A DNA stretch of 51,729 nt from an uncultured Prevotellaceae bacterium (lineage in GTDB: Bacteria; Bacteroidota; Bacteroidia; Bacteroidales; Muribaculaceae): contig OMUK01000052.1 of NCBI GenBank assembly GCA_900314215.1, forward strand, positions 1-51,729, read 5' to 3'. The number at the start of each line of letters is the position of its first letter. Within the stretch, counting starts at the first letter, position 1. Below the pieces are notes generated by a model. The model searched no databases and was not told the origin of the DNA. It saw nothing but the letters and a program-made list of their open reading frames with translations. Made by a program: the position numbers and the translations under genes. Below, one piece after another: positions 8,997-17,947 of the stretch.

Positions 8997-9956
8997 TCAG
9001 TCCTCGCAGCGGCCGTGGGCATCAACCTCCTCGCCACGATAGGGCTCGATGTGGATGTTGGCAATCACATTGCCCAGCTCGTCGCGCAAGTGATCCTCGA
9101 CGGCGGTGGCGATATCGTGGGCGGCGGTCACGGTGAGGTCGCCGTCGACCTTGATGTGGAAGTCGATGATGTGCACGTTGCCATTGTGGCGGCAGCGCAG
9201 GTTGTGGTAGGCTTTCACGCCCGGCACGCTGGCTATGGCCGAGCCTATGCGGTCGAGGTCCTCTTCGGGCAGTGTCACCTCGAGCAACTCTTGCACAGCA
9301 GGCTTGCCCAGCTTCACAGCCACAGCCACGATAAAGATGCTCACAGCCATGCCGGCAATGGGGTCGAGTATCGTCCACTTGCTGCCCAGGAAGATAGCGC
9401 CCGCAATGCCTATCAAGGTGGCAATCGACGAGAGGGCATCGCTGCGGTGGTGCCACGCGTTGGCCTCGAGGGCCATGCTCTTGAGATCGATGCCCACATG
9501 GTGGGTATACTGGTATAGCGCCTCCTTGGCCAGGATGCTCACCACAGCCATCCACAGGGCAATCATGCCGGGAGCCTCGAGTTGCTTGCCGTCGACGAGC
9601 ACGCTCCACACCTTGGTGCCGCTGGTGTAGAGCAGCCCTATGGCCACCACAGCGAGCGCCACGGCTATCAAGAAGGTGGCAAAGGTCTCAAACTTGCCAT
9701 GCCCGTAACGGTACACCTTGTTGACACCGCGGGCCGAAACGCCCACAAAGACGATGACCACAATATCGGTCAAGAAGTCGCTTATCGAGTGCACGCCGTC
9801 GGCAATCATAGCGCCCGAGTGGCCAATGATGCCGGCCAATATCTTGAGCACCGAGAGCACTCCGTTGCAGGCAAAGCCCACCCAGGTGCAGCGCTGTGCC
9901 GCGCGGGCACGTTGCTCATCGCTCAATATCGCTGTGTTGTTGTCTTCTTCCATCAT
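8997..9956 (-). CDS. Cation diffusion facilitator (Zn/Fe/Mn efflux) transporter
   Basis: A 319-residue proton-coupled metal exporter of the inner membrane. It has the six-helix CDF domain with paired metal-site motifs H56-x3-D60 (DGVHSISD) and H169/H170...D173 (HHRSDALSS), then a C-terminal cytosolic ferredoxin-like dimerisation domain (about 225-305) ending with HIDFHIKVDG-type and NIHIEPY strands. A longer in-frame start at 10022 is rejected because a -7 promoter element (9999-10006) lies between it and the body of the gene; 9956 or 9953 (two consecutive Met codons) is the likely start. The metal cannot be assigned with confidence from sequence. Confidence 0.9.
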   Translation of the reverse strand: MMEEDNNTAILSDEQRARAAQRCTWVGFACNGVLSVLKILAGIIGHSGAMIADGVHSISDFLTDIVVIVFVGVSARGVNKVYRYGHGKFETFATFLIAVALAVVAIGLLYTSGTKVWSVLVDGKQLEAPGMIALWMAVVSILAKEALYQYTHHVGIDLKSMALEANAWHHRSDALSSIATLIGIAGAIFLGSKWTILDPIAGMAVSIFIVAVAVKLGKPAVQELLEVTLPEEDLDRIGSAIASVPGVKAYHNLRCRHNGNVHIIDFHIKVDGDLTVTAAHDIATAVEDHLRDELGNVIANIHIEPYRGEEVDAHGRCED

Positions 9957-9998
9957 AATCCTCGTCGTGAGCAGCCATGCTGCCCGCATAACAAGGTG

Positions 9999-10006
9999 CA
10001 AAAATA
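9999..10006 (-). promoter_or_regulatory. Probable -7 element for the CDF transporter gene
   Basis: Minus-strand TATTTTTG fits TAnnTTTG and is 43 bp upstream of the chosen start. The best TTTG upstream is at 13 bp spacing, shorter than the usual 19-21, so only the -7 element is convincing. Confidence 0.4.
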
Positions 10007-10171
10007 GTGATTTCTGCGACAAACTACTCGTTTTTAACCAACTTTTTCACTCACCCCCCGCTCGTGGCAGTCGCAGCATGGTGGCAGTCGCAGCCATGCT
10101 TCCACACAGCAAATGCACACATTGCCGCCCACCACATTGATTGCAAAATCGCAACCCGGCCTTTGCAAACC

Positions 10172-10278
10172 TGTAGGGGCCGATCTTGTGCCGGCCCACA
10201 AGCACGGTCACATCCTCTTAATTATCAATAAAATAGGATGCATCATTGTCGTGGGCCGGCACAAGACCGGCCCCTACA
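10172..10278. repeat. Spaced 28-bp inverted repeat in a 416-bp gene-free gap
   Basis: Arms at 10172-10199 and 10251-10278 are reverse complements over 28 bp with one mismatch; the arms start TGTAGGGGCCG and end GCCGGCCCAC. The 51 bp between them is AT-rich with no open frame. A third related start, GTAGGGGCG, is at about 10330 next to a weak palindrome (about 10318-10347). The pattern resembles a REP- or MITE-like palindromic unit rather than a plain terminator, because neither arm is followed by a T-run. The rest of the gap 9957-10372 holds the CDF promoter element and nothing else I recognise. Confidence 0.7.
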
Positions 10279-10372
10279 AGTCGGTTTAACCACGACAAGA
10301 GTGCAGCTATAAGCACGATGCGCCCGCCGGTAGGGGCGAGCGCATTGTGATGGATGGATGTGACTCAGGGGG

Positions 10373-13300
10373 TTACTTGTTGATGAGCTTGCGGGCAGTC
10401 CTCTGGCCGTTGCTGTAGGTGGTGACTTCGATGTTCGCGCCCTTGAAGGGCGTGGTGCTCACCTGGCCCAGGGTGTTGTAGTAGGTCACGCTGGTGGCCT
10501 GCGCCGGGGCTTCGACGCTGGCCACGCTGGTAGCCACGTTGCTGCCCACCACTGGTATCTCGAGCTGGGCCTCGGCCACATAGTAGGGTGTGGCATCGGC
10601 ATCAGCGCTCGTGGCTGCGGCCTTGGCTGCCGTGGTGGTGGCAGGCACGCAGTAGATGCGCACGTAGTAGGTCACGTCAAAGTTGGCGAAGCCGTCGTTC
10701 TCCTTCACGCTGCGGGCGCCGAAGTAGTCAGCAATGGGTATCCACACCTTGTTCTGGCCGTCCTTGGTCTCGGTGATGGTGGTCTGCAGGGTCTCGCCTG
10801 CATTGCTGGCGTCGAAGGTCATCGCGCCGCTGGCGTCAACGTTGACCGTGAGCGGGTGGCTCGTCTGGTTGAGGCGGCGCTGGTATACTGCCTTGTCGCG
10901 GCCTTCCATGGCCACGCCGCTGGGCGTAGAGCGCCATATGCGGTATTTCACAGGGCGCAGCGTGGGTGGCACTGTGGCGTGCAGCATGAGGGGCACCATG
11001 TAGTAGCGACCTCTCACGCCATTCTGCACAAACGAGAACTCGCTCACTGTGTCTTGGGCGTCGTCCTTGAGCTTCACCTCCACGCCCACGCGGTTCACGG
11101 CCACAATGGGGGCGCCGTAGGTGTTCTGGGCGGTGCTGTCGACCTTCCCGTCGAGGGTGTAGCGGTTGGTCCATATCACGGGCAGCATGCGGCGGGCATA
11201 GGTGCTCGCGTCACTCGGCTGCATGGCCAGCTCGTCGGCTATCGTGGCTCCGCTGGCTGTGGCGACGGTGCCGACGAAGGTGCCGTTCTGGAACACGTCG
11301 TAGCTGCCGCTGCCGTGCATGTTGGCATAGCCTGTCACGTCCTGGTCGCGCTTGTAGGCCGTGCTGGGATAGGCGTTGCGGTCAAGCTCCAGGCGGTACA
11401 CCTTGTAGTAGTTGATGTCGCGGTCGTCCTCCAGGCTCAGGGTCACGGCCGGCTTGGAGCTGTCGAGGGTGGCGCGGGCGATGGTGTTGAGCACGCTGTC
11501 GGCCTCGACCTGCGCGGCGGTGAAGGTCTGGTTGTTGCCCGTGGGCGTGGTCTTGTACACCTCGACAGGCACGGTCGTGCTATAGAAGTAGTCCACCCCG
11601 TCGGGATTGCCCTCGGTGTCGGTCTTGATGCCGTCCCACAGGTAGTGCACGACATAGGTGTAAAGGCCGGGCTGCTGGTTGTAGCGCGTGGAGGCCGAGA
11701 ACTGGTCCCATATCTCCAGCTTGCCGAAGTCGATCTTGCCGTCGGTGCTGCCAGTTTCAACCACAAAGTGGGTACTGTTGTCGCTGGGGCCGTATACGCT
11801 CTGCTTCTGCAGGTGGTCCTGGTTGCTGTGGGTCTGCTTGTAGGTATAGCCCTTGTCGCCGTCCTTGGTGAAATCGTAGATGGTGGCGAAGAGCACTTGC
11901 TGGGCCTTGCCGTTCTCGTCGGTCCAGTTGCGGTAGAACTCCATGCGGGCGTTGGGCTTGGTGAGGTTGGTCTCGGTGATGTAGGTGCCGGTAGCGTTCG
12001 ACACGTCGATGTGGTTGCAGTACACGTTGAGCTGCTCGTTGAGGCGGTAGTCGCTCACGGGGCGCACGTTGAGGCCCAGCTGCAAGCGCTGGTTGGGGTC
12101 GAGGCCCGGCACCTCAACCAGATCTTGGTTGGAGGCAACGGGCGTGAACTCACCATTAAGTGGGGCACCCTCGACCACGTAGCGAATGATGCGGCCTTTC
12201 TGCTCCTTGTCGACAGTGTAGGTGTAGTGGTAGTTGCCGCTGGCATCGGGAGCATCGGTGAAGTCCTGCTTGAGCAGGGTGCGGTTGCCGGCGTCGTCGA
12301 CGATGTAGAGGTTGAACTTCTGCGGTATCACGTTGCCCGTCGCCTTGTTCAGGTTCGACGACCAGGTGAGGGTGATGTCCCACTTGTTCTTCTCGCTGGC
12401 ATTTTGCTCGCCCGCAGCCGTGAGCGGGATGCTGAGCATGGCCACAGCCGGGGCATAGGAAGGATTATAATAAGTGAATAGACCGTCCCTGTCTCTTGTG
12501 CTCCAGTTTTCGAGCCGCCTATCGGGGATGAAGAAGAACATGTTGTCGACGGGGTGCTCTTCATACGTCGATGCCATGTTGAATTGATGCTTCAAGCCAA
12601 TGACACTGCCACAATCATGGTTCACGTAATAATCTTGTCCGTTTTTCAAGGTGACCCAAACGTTGACAGCATCTTGATGAGTGATGAAATTCTCGGGGCT
12701 GTATTCCTCGTAGAGACCGTAGAGAGGTGCAGTTGCAAGTATGCGGCTACTTCGGCGGGCCCTGCCCTTGGAGATGAAGTAGAAACTCGAGACCGCCCCC
12801 GCGGTCTTGTACAATGCACCGGTTTTTGTAATTCCGTCGCCCTTGCCATAGTATTCGCCCTGGGTGAGCAACACGACCTCTTCGATGTCACCCGAGAGAC
12901 CGTTGACAAGGGCATCATAGGTCGTAGCACTTGCCGAGGCATAGGTGGGATTACGCTTTATCTTCACCAGTAGTGTAGTGTAGCCCTCGTCGTCGGGCGT
13001 GTAGTCGCCGTAGTGGCCTATCACATTGCCGGCAGCATCCTTGGCCTCGAGGGGCGTGGGAATGTCGTAGATCGTGCGCACGACATTGTTGGCCTCGTTC
13101 CTGTCGATGACCGAGTGAACCGACCACGACTTGCTATTGAGAGCGTCGTCGGTGATGATATAGGGCACCACGCCCGTTTCGGGCACCTCGCTGGTAGCGC
13201 TGTTGTAGCCCACCTTCTTGATGCCGGGCACCTTCTTGTTGATGTAGATTTCACGCAGCAGGGCCACGATGTGGCGCGGGTCGGTGGCCGGGTCGGCGAT

Positions 13301-13513
13301 GCTGTTGGTGTGCTGCACCCCCTTGGCATCGGTCCAGTTGAATTTAATGGCCTCAGCCTCGGCACGCGTCAGAATCTTCATATTGGAATTGGTGGCCTCG
13401 GCCCTGGAAGGCGCCTTGGGGACTGGCAACTGCGGCGAGGCAGCTGCATGGGGCGATTGTGCGGCAACAGCCAGCACAAGCGCGAGCATAGCAATAAATT
13501 TAATCTTTCTCAT
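10373..13513 (-). CDS. Large secreted protein with type IX-like C-terminal sorting tail
   Basis: A 1046-residue exported protein of unknown function. Residues 1-25 are a signal peptide (MRKIKFIAMLALVLAVAAQ...). The bulk is beta-rich with several Ig- or fibronectin-like stretches; one near 370-470 has the alternating pattern ITLTW...FNLYIV...YVVEG. There are no visible enzymatic motifs. The last 36 residues (from YYNTLGQ at about 1011, through a NIEVTTY strand, to RKLINK) have the strand-Gly-strand pattern of type IX secretion system C-terminal domains, as in many Bacteroidales proteins with a 'YYN..G' tail. A good promoter lies 131 bp upstream. It is a single-gene unit. It may be a surface or extracellular adhesin or matrix protein; that is inference. 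Confidence 0.8.
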   Translation of the reverse strand: MRKIKFIAMLALVLAVAAQSPHAAASPQLPVPKAPSRAEATNSNMKILTRAEAEAIKFNWTDAKGVQHTNSIADPATDPRHIVALLREIYINKKVPGIKKVGYNSATSEVPETGVVPYIITDDALNSKSWSVHSVIDRNEANNVVRTIYDIPTPLEAKDAAGNVIGHYGDYTPDDEGYTTLLVKIKRNPTYASASATTYDALVNGLSGDIEEVVLLTQGEYYGKGDGITKTGALYKTAGAVSSFYFISKGRARRSSRILATAPLYGLYEEYSPENFITHQDAVNVWVTLKNGQDYYVNHDCGSVIGLKHQFNMASTYEEHPVDNMFFFIPDRRLENWSTRDRDGLFTYYNPSYAPAVAMLSIPLTAAGEQNASEKNKWDITLTWSSNLNKATGNVIPQKFNLYIVDDAGNRTLLKQDFTDAPDASGNYHYTYTVDKEQKGRIIRYVVEGAPLNGEFTPVASNQDLVEVPGLDPNQRLQLGLNVRPVSDYRLNEQLNVYCNHIDVSNATGTYITETNLTKPNARMEFYRNWTDENGKAQQVLFATIYDFTKDGDKGYTYKQTHSNQDHLQKQSVYGPSDNSTHFVVETGSTDGKIDFGKLEIWDQFSASTRYNQQPGLYTYVVHYLWDGIKTDTEGNPDGVDYFYSTTVPVEVYKTTPTGNNQTFTAAQVEADSVLNTIARATLDSSKPAVTLSLEDDRDINYYKVYRLELDRNAYPSTAYKRDQDVTGYANMHGSGSYDVFQNGTFVGTVATASGATIADELAMQPSDASTYARRMLPVIWTNRYTLDGKVDSTAQNTYGAPIVAVNRVGVEVKLKDDAQDTVSEFSFVQNGVRGRYYMVPLMLHATVPPTLRPVKYRIWRSTPSGVAMEGRDKAVYQRRLNQTSHPLTVNVDASGAMTFDASNAGETLQTTITETKDGQNKVWIPIADYFGARSVKENDGFANFDVTYYVRIYCVPATTTAAKAAATSADADATPYYVAEAQLEIPVVGSNVATSVASVEAPAQATSVTYYNTLGQVSTTPFKGANIEVTTYSNGQRTARKLINK

Positions 13514-13643
13514 CAGTTTATGTTGTTTTTACCAAATTGCATAGTAAAGTAACTTGTCACATCATGTTTTCTAGTTGCTTGTGCATCGTCTAAAACATAG
13601 ATCAAGCACATGGCAATCGGCTCCAATTTTTCATGCGGTTATA

Positions 13644-13674
13644 CAAAGTTAACCTCTATCAATCAAAGCACAAA
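13644..13674 (-). promoter_or_regulatory. Promoter of the 1046-residue secreted protein gene
   Basis: On the minus strand TTTG (13674-13671) is followed after 19 bp by TAACTTTG (13651-13644), both matching the Bacteroidetes consensus. Transcription from near 13637 would give a leader of about 124 nt. I see no riboswitch-like structure in it. Confidence 0.65.
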
Positions 13675-13724
13675 AGCCTTTAATTTTTTTTATACAAAAA
13701 ATGTGCCATCGGGTGTAGAAAGAT

Positions 13725-13757
13725 AAAAAAGGCAGCTATCTATCACAGACGGCTGCC
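13725..13757 (-). terminator. Intrinsic terminator of korA-korB
   Basis: Read on the minus strand, GGCAGC and GCTGCC form a 6-bp stem with a 15-nt loop, followed immediately by six T. It lies about 104 bp past the korB stop. This terminator and the promoter at 13644-13674 account for the structured part of the 347-bp gap 13514-13860; the rest shows nothing more. Confidence 0.7.
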
Positions 13758-13860
13758 CTCTGCATATTATAAACCCTATTGAATGTTAGTATATAGAAGT
13801 TGCAGTTGCAGGCTCTCTTGCGAGTGCCCATGGCTGCGCTAATTAGTTATCCTTTTACTT

Positions 13861-14892
13861 TTATTTCACTTCCCAAGTGCTGCCAGCGAGCACCATGTCG
13901 CGCAGCGTCTTGAAGTGGTGACGCTCGGTGACATCGGCGGTCTGCTCGGCCACGCAGGCGTCGTAGGTGGGAGCCTCCACGTCGCGTATCACGCCTATGG
14001 CCAGTGGCAGGTCGTGCCCGTCCATCATAGCCAATTGCTGGTGCAGGAAGTTGTTCTGGCAGTGAGCGTCGTGCACGAGCACGTCGTCGAGGGTGTAGCC
14101 ATCCTCGCCTATGGTCACTGCCTTGAGGCCGAAGCCGTCCTGCACAAGGCCCTTGTTCATGTCCTTGCCGAAGAGCATCTTCTGCCCATGTATGAGGTGG
14201 ATTGTACGGTCGGCACGAGTTTCGCGAGCGGTGATGTAGCTGTGAATGCCGTTGTTGAAAATCATGCAGTTTTGCAGTATCTCGACCACCGAGCAGCCCT
14301 TGTGGTGGGCGGCAGCCACCATGATTTCCTGGCTTATCTTGAGCTCGACGTCGATGCCGCGGGCAAAGAAGGTGCCACGGGCGCCAAACACGAGCTCGGC
14401 AGGAATGAATGGGTCCTCGACGGTGCCATAGGGCGACGACTTGGAGACGAAGCCGCGGTCGCTCGTGGGCGAGAACTGCCCCTTGGTGAGGCCGTAAATC
14501 TTATTGTTTAGCAAAAGGAGGTTCAGGTCCACATTGCGCCGAACCTCGTGAATAAAGTGGTTGCCGCCGATAGCCAGGCCGTCGCCATCACCGGCGATTT
14601 GCCAAACGGTCATCTCGGGGTTAGCCACCTTGAAACCGGTAGCAACAGCTCCGCCACGGCCATGAATTGTGTGGAAGCCGTAGGTGTTCATGTAATAAGG
14701 CAGTCGAGACGAGCAACCGATGCCCGAGATCACTGCTATCTTGTAGGGGGGAATGCCAAGCTCGGCCATGGCCTTGTGCAGCACGTTGAGCACGGCGTGG
14801 TCGCCGCACCCTGGGCACCAGCGCACGGCTTGGTCGCTCTTGTAGTCCCTGGGTTGATATTGTTGATTGTTAGTTTTCACTTCTTCTGCCAT
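13861..14892 (-). CDS. korB: 2-oxoacid:ferredoxin oxidoreductase, beta (TPP-binding) subunit
   Basis: A 343-residue subunit that binds thiamine diphosphate and an iron-sulfur cluster. With the alpha/gamma subunit it oxidatively decarboxylates a 2-oxoacid, most likely 2-oxoglutarate, to the CoA thioester while reducing ferredoxin. Visible motifs are the cluster cysteines in WCPGCGDHA (26-32), GIGCSSR near 58-63, and the TPP/Mg motif GDGDGLAIGGNHFIH at 101-115 followed by NNKIYGLTKGQFSPTS. This pattern is the KorB/2-oxoglutarate type in Bacteroidetes. The gene starts 2 bp after korA ends, so the pair is one operon and one enzyme. No separate small ferredoxin subunit is encoded beside it, so electrons must go to a ferredoxin made elsewhere. 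Confidence 0.94.
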   Translation of the reverse strand: MAEEVKTNNQQYQPRDYKSDQAVRWCPGCGDHAVLNVLHKAMAELGIPPYKIAVISGIGCSSRLPYYMNTYGFHTIHGRGGAVATGFKVANPEMTVWQIAGDGDGLAIGGNHFIHEVRRNVDLNLLLLNNKIYGLTKGQFSPTSDRGFVSKSSPYGTVEDPFIPAELVFGARGTFFARGIDVELKISQEIMVAAAHHKGCSVVEILQNCMIFNNGIHSYITARETRADRTIHLIHGQKMLFGKDMNKGLVQDGFGLKAVTIGEDGYTLDDVLVHDAHCQNNFLHQQLAMMDGHDLPLAIGVIRDVEAPTYDACVAEQTADVTERHHFKTLRDMVLAGSTWEVK

Positions 14893-14894
14893 GA

Positions 14895-16745
14895 TTATTC
14901 GCCCTCCAAAATTGTTTTCACGCCATCAATAATCTCGCTCACCAGGAATGGCTGGCCTTGCACCTTGTTGATGCGCTTGATGTTTAACTTAGGATTCTTA
15001 GCCTGCAGGTAGTCGGCAAACTGGCCGCTGTTCAACTCGGCCACAATCACACGCTTGTAGCGGTTGAGCACGGCGCTGGTGTTGCGCGGCAGGGGGTTGA
15101 TATACTGGAACTGGGTGAAGTCGATTTTCACGCCAGCCTTCAAGAGTTCCTCCCAAGCGGTGTAGAGGTGGCCATAGGTGCCGCCCCAGCCCACGAGCAG
15201 GGTGTCGGCAGGGGTGTCGCCCTCGCTCTTCACGCTGAGCTCGGGGATGTGATTGGCCACGAGAGCCACCTTGCGGGCGCGGGCTGCCACCATGCGCTCG
15301 TGGTTCTCGGGGTTGTTGCTCAGGGCACCGGTGTTGTAGTCCTTCTCAAGGCCGCCCACGCGGTGGGCAAAGCCCTCGGTGCCAGGTATAGCCCAGTAGC
15401 GCACGCTCTCGTCGTTGCGCATGTAGGGGGTCCAGTGGCCCTTCATGTCGGGGGTCACATAGTTGGGATGTATCTCGGGATAGTCGCCAATCTCGGGTAT
15501 GCGCCAAGCGCTCGAGCCGTTGGCGATGAAGGCATCGCTGAGCAGTATCACGGGGGTCATGTGCTCGAGGGCGATGCGCGCTGCCTCAAATGCCATGTGG
15601 AAGCAGTCGCTGGGCGACAGGGCTGCCACTACCACGAGCGGACTCTCGCCGCTGCGGCCATAGAGGGCTTGCTTGAGGTCGGTCTGCTCGGTCTTGGTGG
15701 GCAGGCCCGTCGATGGACCGCCACGCTGCACGTCGATGAGCACGAGCGGGAGCTCGGCCATCACTGCCAGTCCCAAGCCCTCGCTCTTGAGCGAGAGGCC
15801 AGGACCCGAGGTGGTGGTCACAGCCAGGTCGCCGGCAAAAGCGGCGCCCAGAGCCGAGCAAATGCCTGCAATCTCATCCTCCATTTGGCAGGCCTTCACG
15901 CCCAAGTCGCGGCGCTTGGCGAGCTCATGCAGGATGTCGGTGGCGGGAGTGATGGGGTAACTGCCCAAGAAGAGCTCGCGATGGCTCTTCTCGGCGGCCT
16001 CGATCAGGCCCCAGGCAGTGGCTTTGTTGCCGTTCACATCGGTATAGATGCCGGGCTTGCGGTCGTCGGTCTCGATGCGATAGGTCGACACCGAGGCATG
16101 TATGTTGTGGCCATAGTCGTAACCGCCATGTATCACCTTGGCATTGGCCTCATACACGGCAGGCTTCTTGGCAAACTTATCTTTCAGGAATTTAAGCGGC
16201 TCCTCCACGGGGAAGTTGAAAAGCCAGCACACGAGGCCCAGGGCAAACATGTTGCGGCACTTCATCTGGCTCTTGAAGTCCATTCCGCTGTCCTTCAAGG
16301 CAGCTTTCACCATCTCGGTCATGGGCACCTCTACCACTTGCGTCTTCAAGCCCAGCTCCTTGTAGGGGTTGTCGGTCTTGAAGAGGGCCTTCTCCAGGTC
16401 GGCCTTCTTAAAGGAGTCGATGTCGACGATGGCCACACCGCGCGGACTGAGGAACTTCACATTCTGCTTGAGGGCTGCCGGATTCATGGCAACCAGCACG
16501 TCGCACTCGTCGCCAGGGGTGTGAACGCCATGACCAATGTTGACCTGGAAACCCGACACGCCGTTGAGCGAGCCTTGCGGAGCGCGCACCTCGGCAGGAT
16601 AGTCGGGGAAAGTTGATATAATATCGCCTATCTCGGCCGACACATTAGAGAAAATGTTGCCAGCCAGCTGCATGCCGTCGCCGCTATCTCCCGAGAAGCG
16701 CACGACAATGCTTTGGCGGAACTTTACATTGTTTTTTTCTAACAT
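14895..16745 (-). CDS. korA: 2-oxoacid:ferredoxin oxidoreductase, fused gamma-alpha subunit
   Basis: A 616-residue fusion of the gamma domain (about 1-190, beginning with VRFSGDSGDGMQLAGN) and the alpha pyrimidine-binding domain (about 225-590, with ITPATDILHELA, EDEIAGICSALGAA and TTTSGPGLSLKSEGLG). The C-terminal VAELNSGQFADYL segment is typical of KorA. The fused arrangement is the normal form in Bacteroidetes and many anaerobes. Together with korB it makes the oxygen-sensitive alternative to 2-oxoglutarate dehydrogenase, marking an anaerobic lifestyle with a branched or reductive citric-acid pathway. It is first in its operon; a -7 element lies 83 bp upstream. Confidence 0.93.
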   Translation of the reverse strand: MLEKNNVKFRQSIVVRFSGDSGDGMQLAGNIFSNVSAEIGDIISTFPDYPAEVRAPQGSLNGVSGFQVNIGHGVHTPGDECDVLVAMNPAALKQNVKFLSPRGVAIVDIDSFKKADLEKALFKTDNPYKELGLKTQVVEVPMTEMVKAALKDSGMDFKSQMKCRNMFALGLVCWLFNFPVEEPLKFLKDKFAKKPAVYEANAKVIHGGYDYGHNIHASVSTYRIETDDRKPGIYTDVNGNKATAWGLIEAAEKSHRELFLGSYPITPATDILHELAKRRDLGVKACQMEDEIAGICSALGAAFAGDLAVTTTSGPGLSLKSEGLGLAVMAELPLVLIDVQRGGPSTGLPTKTEQTDLKQALYGRSGESPLVVVAALSPSDCFHMAFEAARIALEHMTPVILLSDAFIANGSSAWRIPEIGDYPEIHPNYVTPDMKGHWTPYMRNDESVRYWAIPGTEGFAHRVGGLEKDYNTGALSNNPENHERMVAARARKVALVANHIPELSVKSEGDTPADTLLVGWGGTYGHLYTAWEELLKAGVKIDFTQFQYINPLPRNTSAVLNRYKRVIVAELNSGQFADYLQAKNPKLNIKRINKVQGQPFLVSEIIDGVKTILEGE

Positions 16746-16827
16746 TACTGTACCAACGATAACTATTTTTCGGCAAGTTACATAGCTGTGATTTTGCCGA
16801 GTTGTAAATTAATTTTGAATTGCGGTG

Positions 16828-16835
16828 CAAAGTTA
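16828..16835 (-). promoter_or_regulatory. -7 element for korA-korB
   Basis: Minus-strand TAACTTTG fits TAnnTTTG and lies 83 bp upstream of the korA start. No TTTG is found at the right distance upstream, so the full promoter is not certain. Confidence 0.4.
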
Positions 16836-16963
16836 CTGCTTTAAGATGCAATAAAAAAATTTAAACCAAAATGTTTGTTTAAAAAGTGTTTACGATGGCT
16901 AAATGGACTTTACCCGGCCAGGCATGGAAAACTGCGAAAAACCAAAAGAGAATGGCGCCCACA

Positions 16964-16995
16964 TTTCGTGCATAAGGATGGAATGATTAACTTTG
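16964..16995 (+). promoter_or_regulatory. Promoter of pseudouridine synthase - xerD
   Basis: TTTC (16964-16967, one base off TTTG) and TAACTTTG (16988-16995) are separated by 20 bp. Transcription near 17002 would leave a leader of about 15 nt before the ATG at 17017. This supports that start. Confidence 0.6.
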
Positions 16996-17016
16996 CAGAA
17001 AAAATAAATCACGACG

Positions 17017-17943
17017 ATGAGACAGCCCAACAAGAGAAACAACGACGCGCCCCGCCGCAGGTCGCGCCCCGACAACATACAGAAGTTCAAGGTCGCCCAG
17101 GCAGGCCCGCTGCTCGAGGTGGCAGGCACCATCTTGAAGGACCACACGCCCACCAAGGTGAAGTCGATGCTGCGCCACCACCAGCTGGCCGTCAACGGCA
17201 CGCCCAGTTCGCAATACGACCGGCCGGTGCAGGCCGGCGACGAGCTGTGGGTGAACTTCGACGGCTCATTCCACATCTTCTCGCACCCCAAAATCAAGAT
17301 TGTGTATGAAGACGACGACATCATGGTCATCGACAAGGGCTACGGCATGCTCTCCACAGCCGCCGGCAAGGTGAGAGACGACACGGTGTTCAGCGTGCTG
17401 CGCAACTTTGTGAAAGAGGCCGACGAGAAGGCCCACATCTACGTCGTGCACCGCCTCGACCGCGACACTTCGGGCCTGATGATACTGGCCCGCACCGCCA
17501 AGGCACGCGACAAGATGGTGCGCAACTGGAACGCCATGGTGCCCCAGCGCAAATACGAGGCCATCGTGGAAGGACGCATGGAGGAAGACAAGGGTCACGT
17601 GATCAACTACCTGCGCAACTCGGGCAACTACGAGGTGATCTCGAGCGACGACCCCGACGACGGCGGCGAGAAAGCCACCACCCACTACATCACCCTCGAG
17701 CGAGGTGAGCGCAACAGCCACGTGCTGCTGTGGCTGCACGTGGGCCACAAAAACCAGCTGCGCGTGCACATGAAGGACCTGGGGCACCCCATAAGCGGCG
17801 ACCGCAAGTATGGCGGCCACGCCAACGCCATCCATCGCCTGGCGCTGCACGCCACCCACATCACCCTGGTGCACCCCGTCACGGGCAAGGAGATGACCTT
17901 TGAGTCGCCCATGCCCAAGGAATTTGAGAAACTGATGCAATAA
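17017..17943 (+). CDS. RluA-family RNA pseudouridine synthase with S4 domain
   Basis: A 308-residue enzyme that isomerises uridine to pseudouridine in RNA. After a basic N-terminus, an S4-like RNA-binding domain covers about 30-80 (LLEVAGTILKDHTPTKVKSML). The catalytic domain follows, with VIDKGYGMLSTAAG at 104-117 and the family signature HRLDRDTSG at 145-153, in which D148 is the catalytic aspartate. LVHPVTGKEMTFESP near the end is the usual RluA-type C-terminal strand pair. Length and layout fit RluD-like 23S rRNA enzymes, but the exact uridine target cannot be assigned. The xerD start lies 4 bp after its stop codon, so the two are co-transcribed. Confidence 0.9.
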   Translation: MRQPNKRNNDAPRRRSRPDNIQKFKVAQAGPLLEVAGTILKDHTPTKVKSMLRHHQLAVNGTPSSQYDRPVQAGDELWVNFDGSFHIFSHPKIKIVYEDDDIMVIDKGYGMLSTAAGKVRDDTVFSVLRNFVKEADEKAHIYVVHRLDRDTSGLMILARTAKARDKMVRNWNAMVPQRKYEAIVEGRMEEDKGHVINYLRNSGNYEVISSDDPDDGGEKATTHYITLERGERNSHVLLWLHVGHKNQLRVHMKDLGHPISGDRKYGGHANAIHRLALHATHITLVHPVTGKEMTFESPMPKEFEKLMQ

Positions 17944-17947
17944 GCGC

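Noticed and set aside
10172-10278. Inverted repeat as a bidirectional terminator
   Set aside because: No T-run follows either arm and the 51-bp loop is too long for an efficient intrinsic terminator.
10856-12481. 541-residue open frame antisense to the large secreted protein gene
   Set aside because: No motif, biased composition, and the minus-strand frame has signal peptide, sorting tail and promoter.
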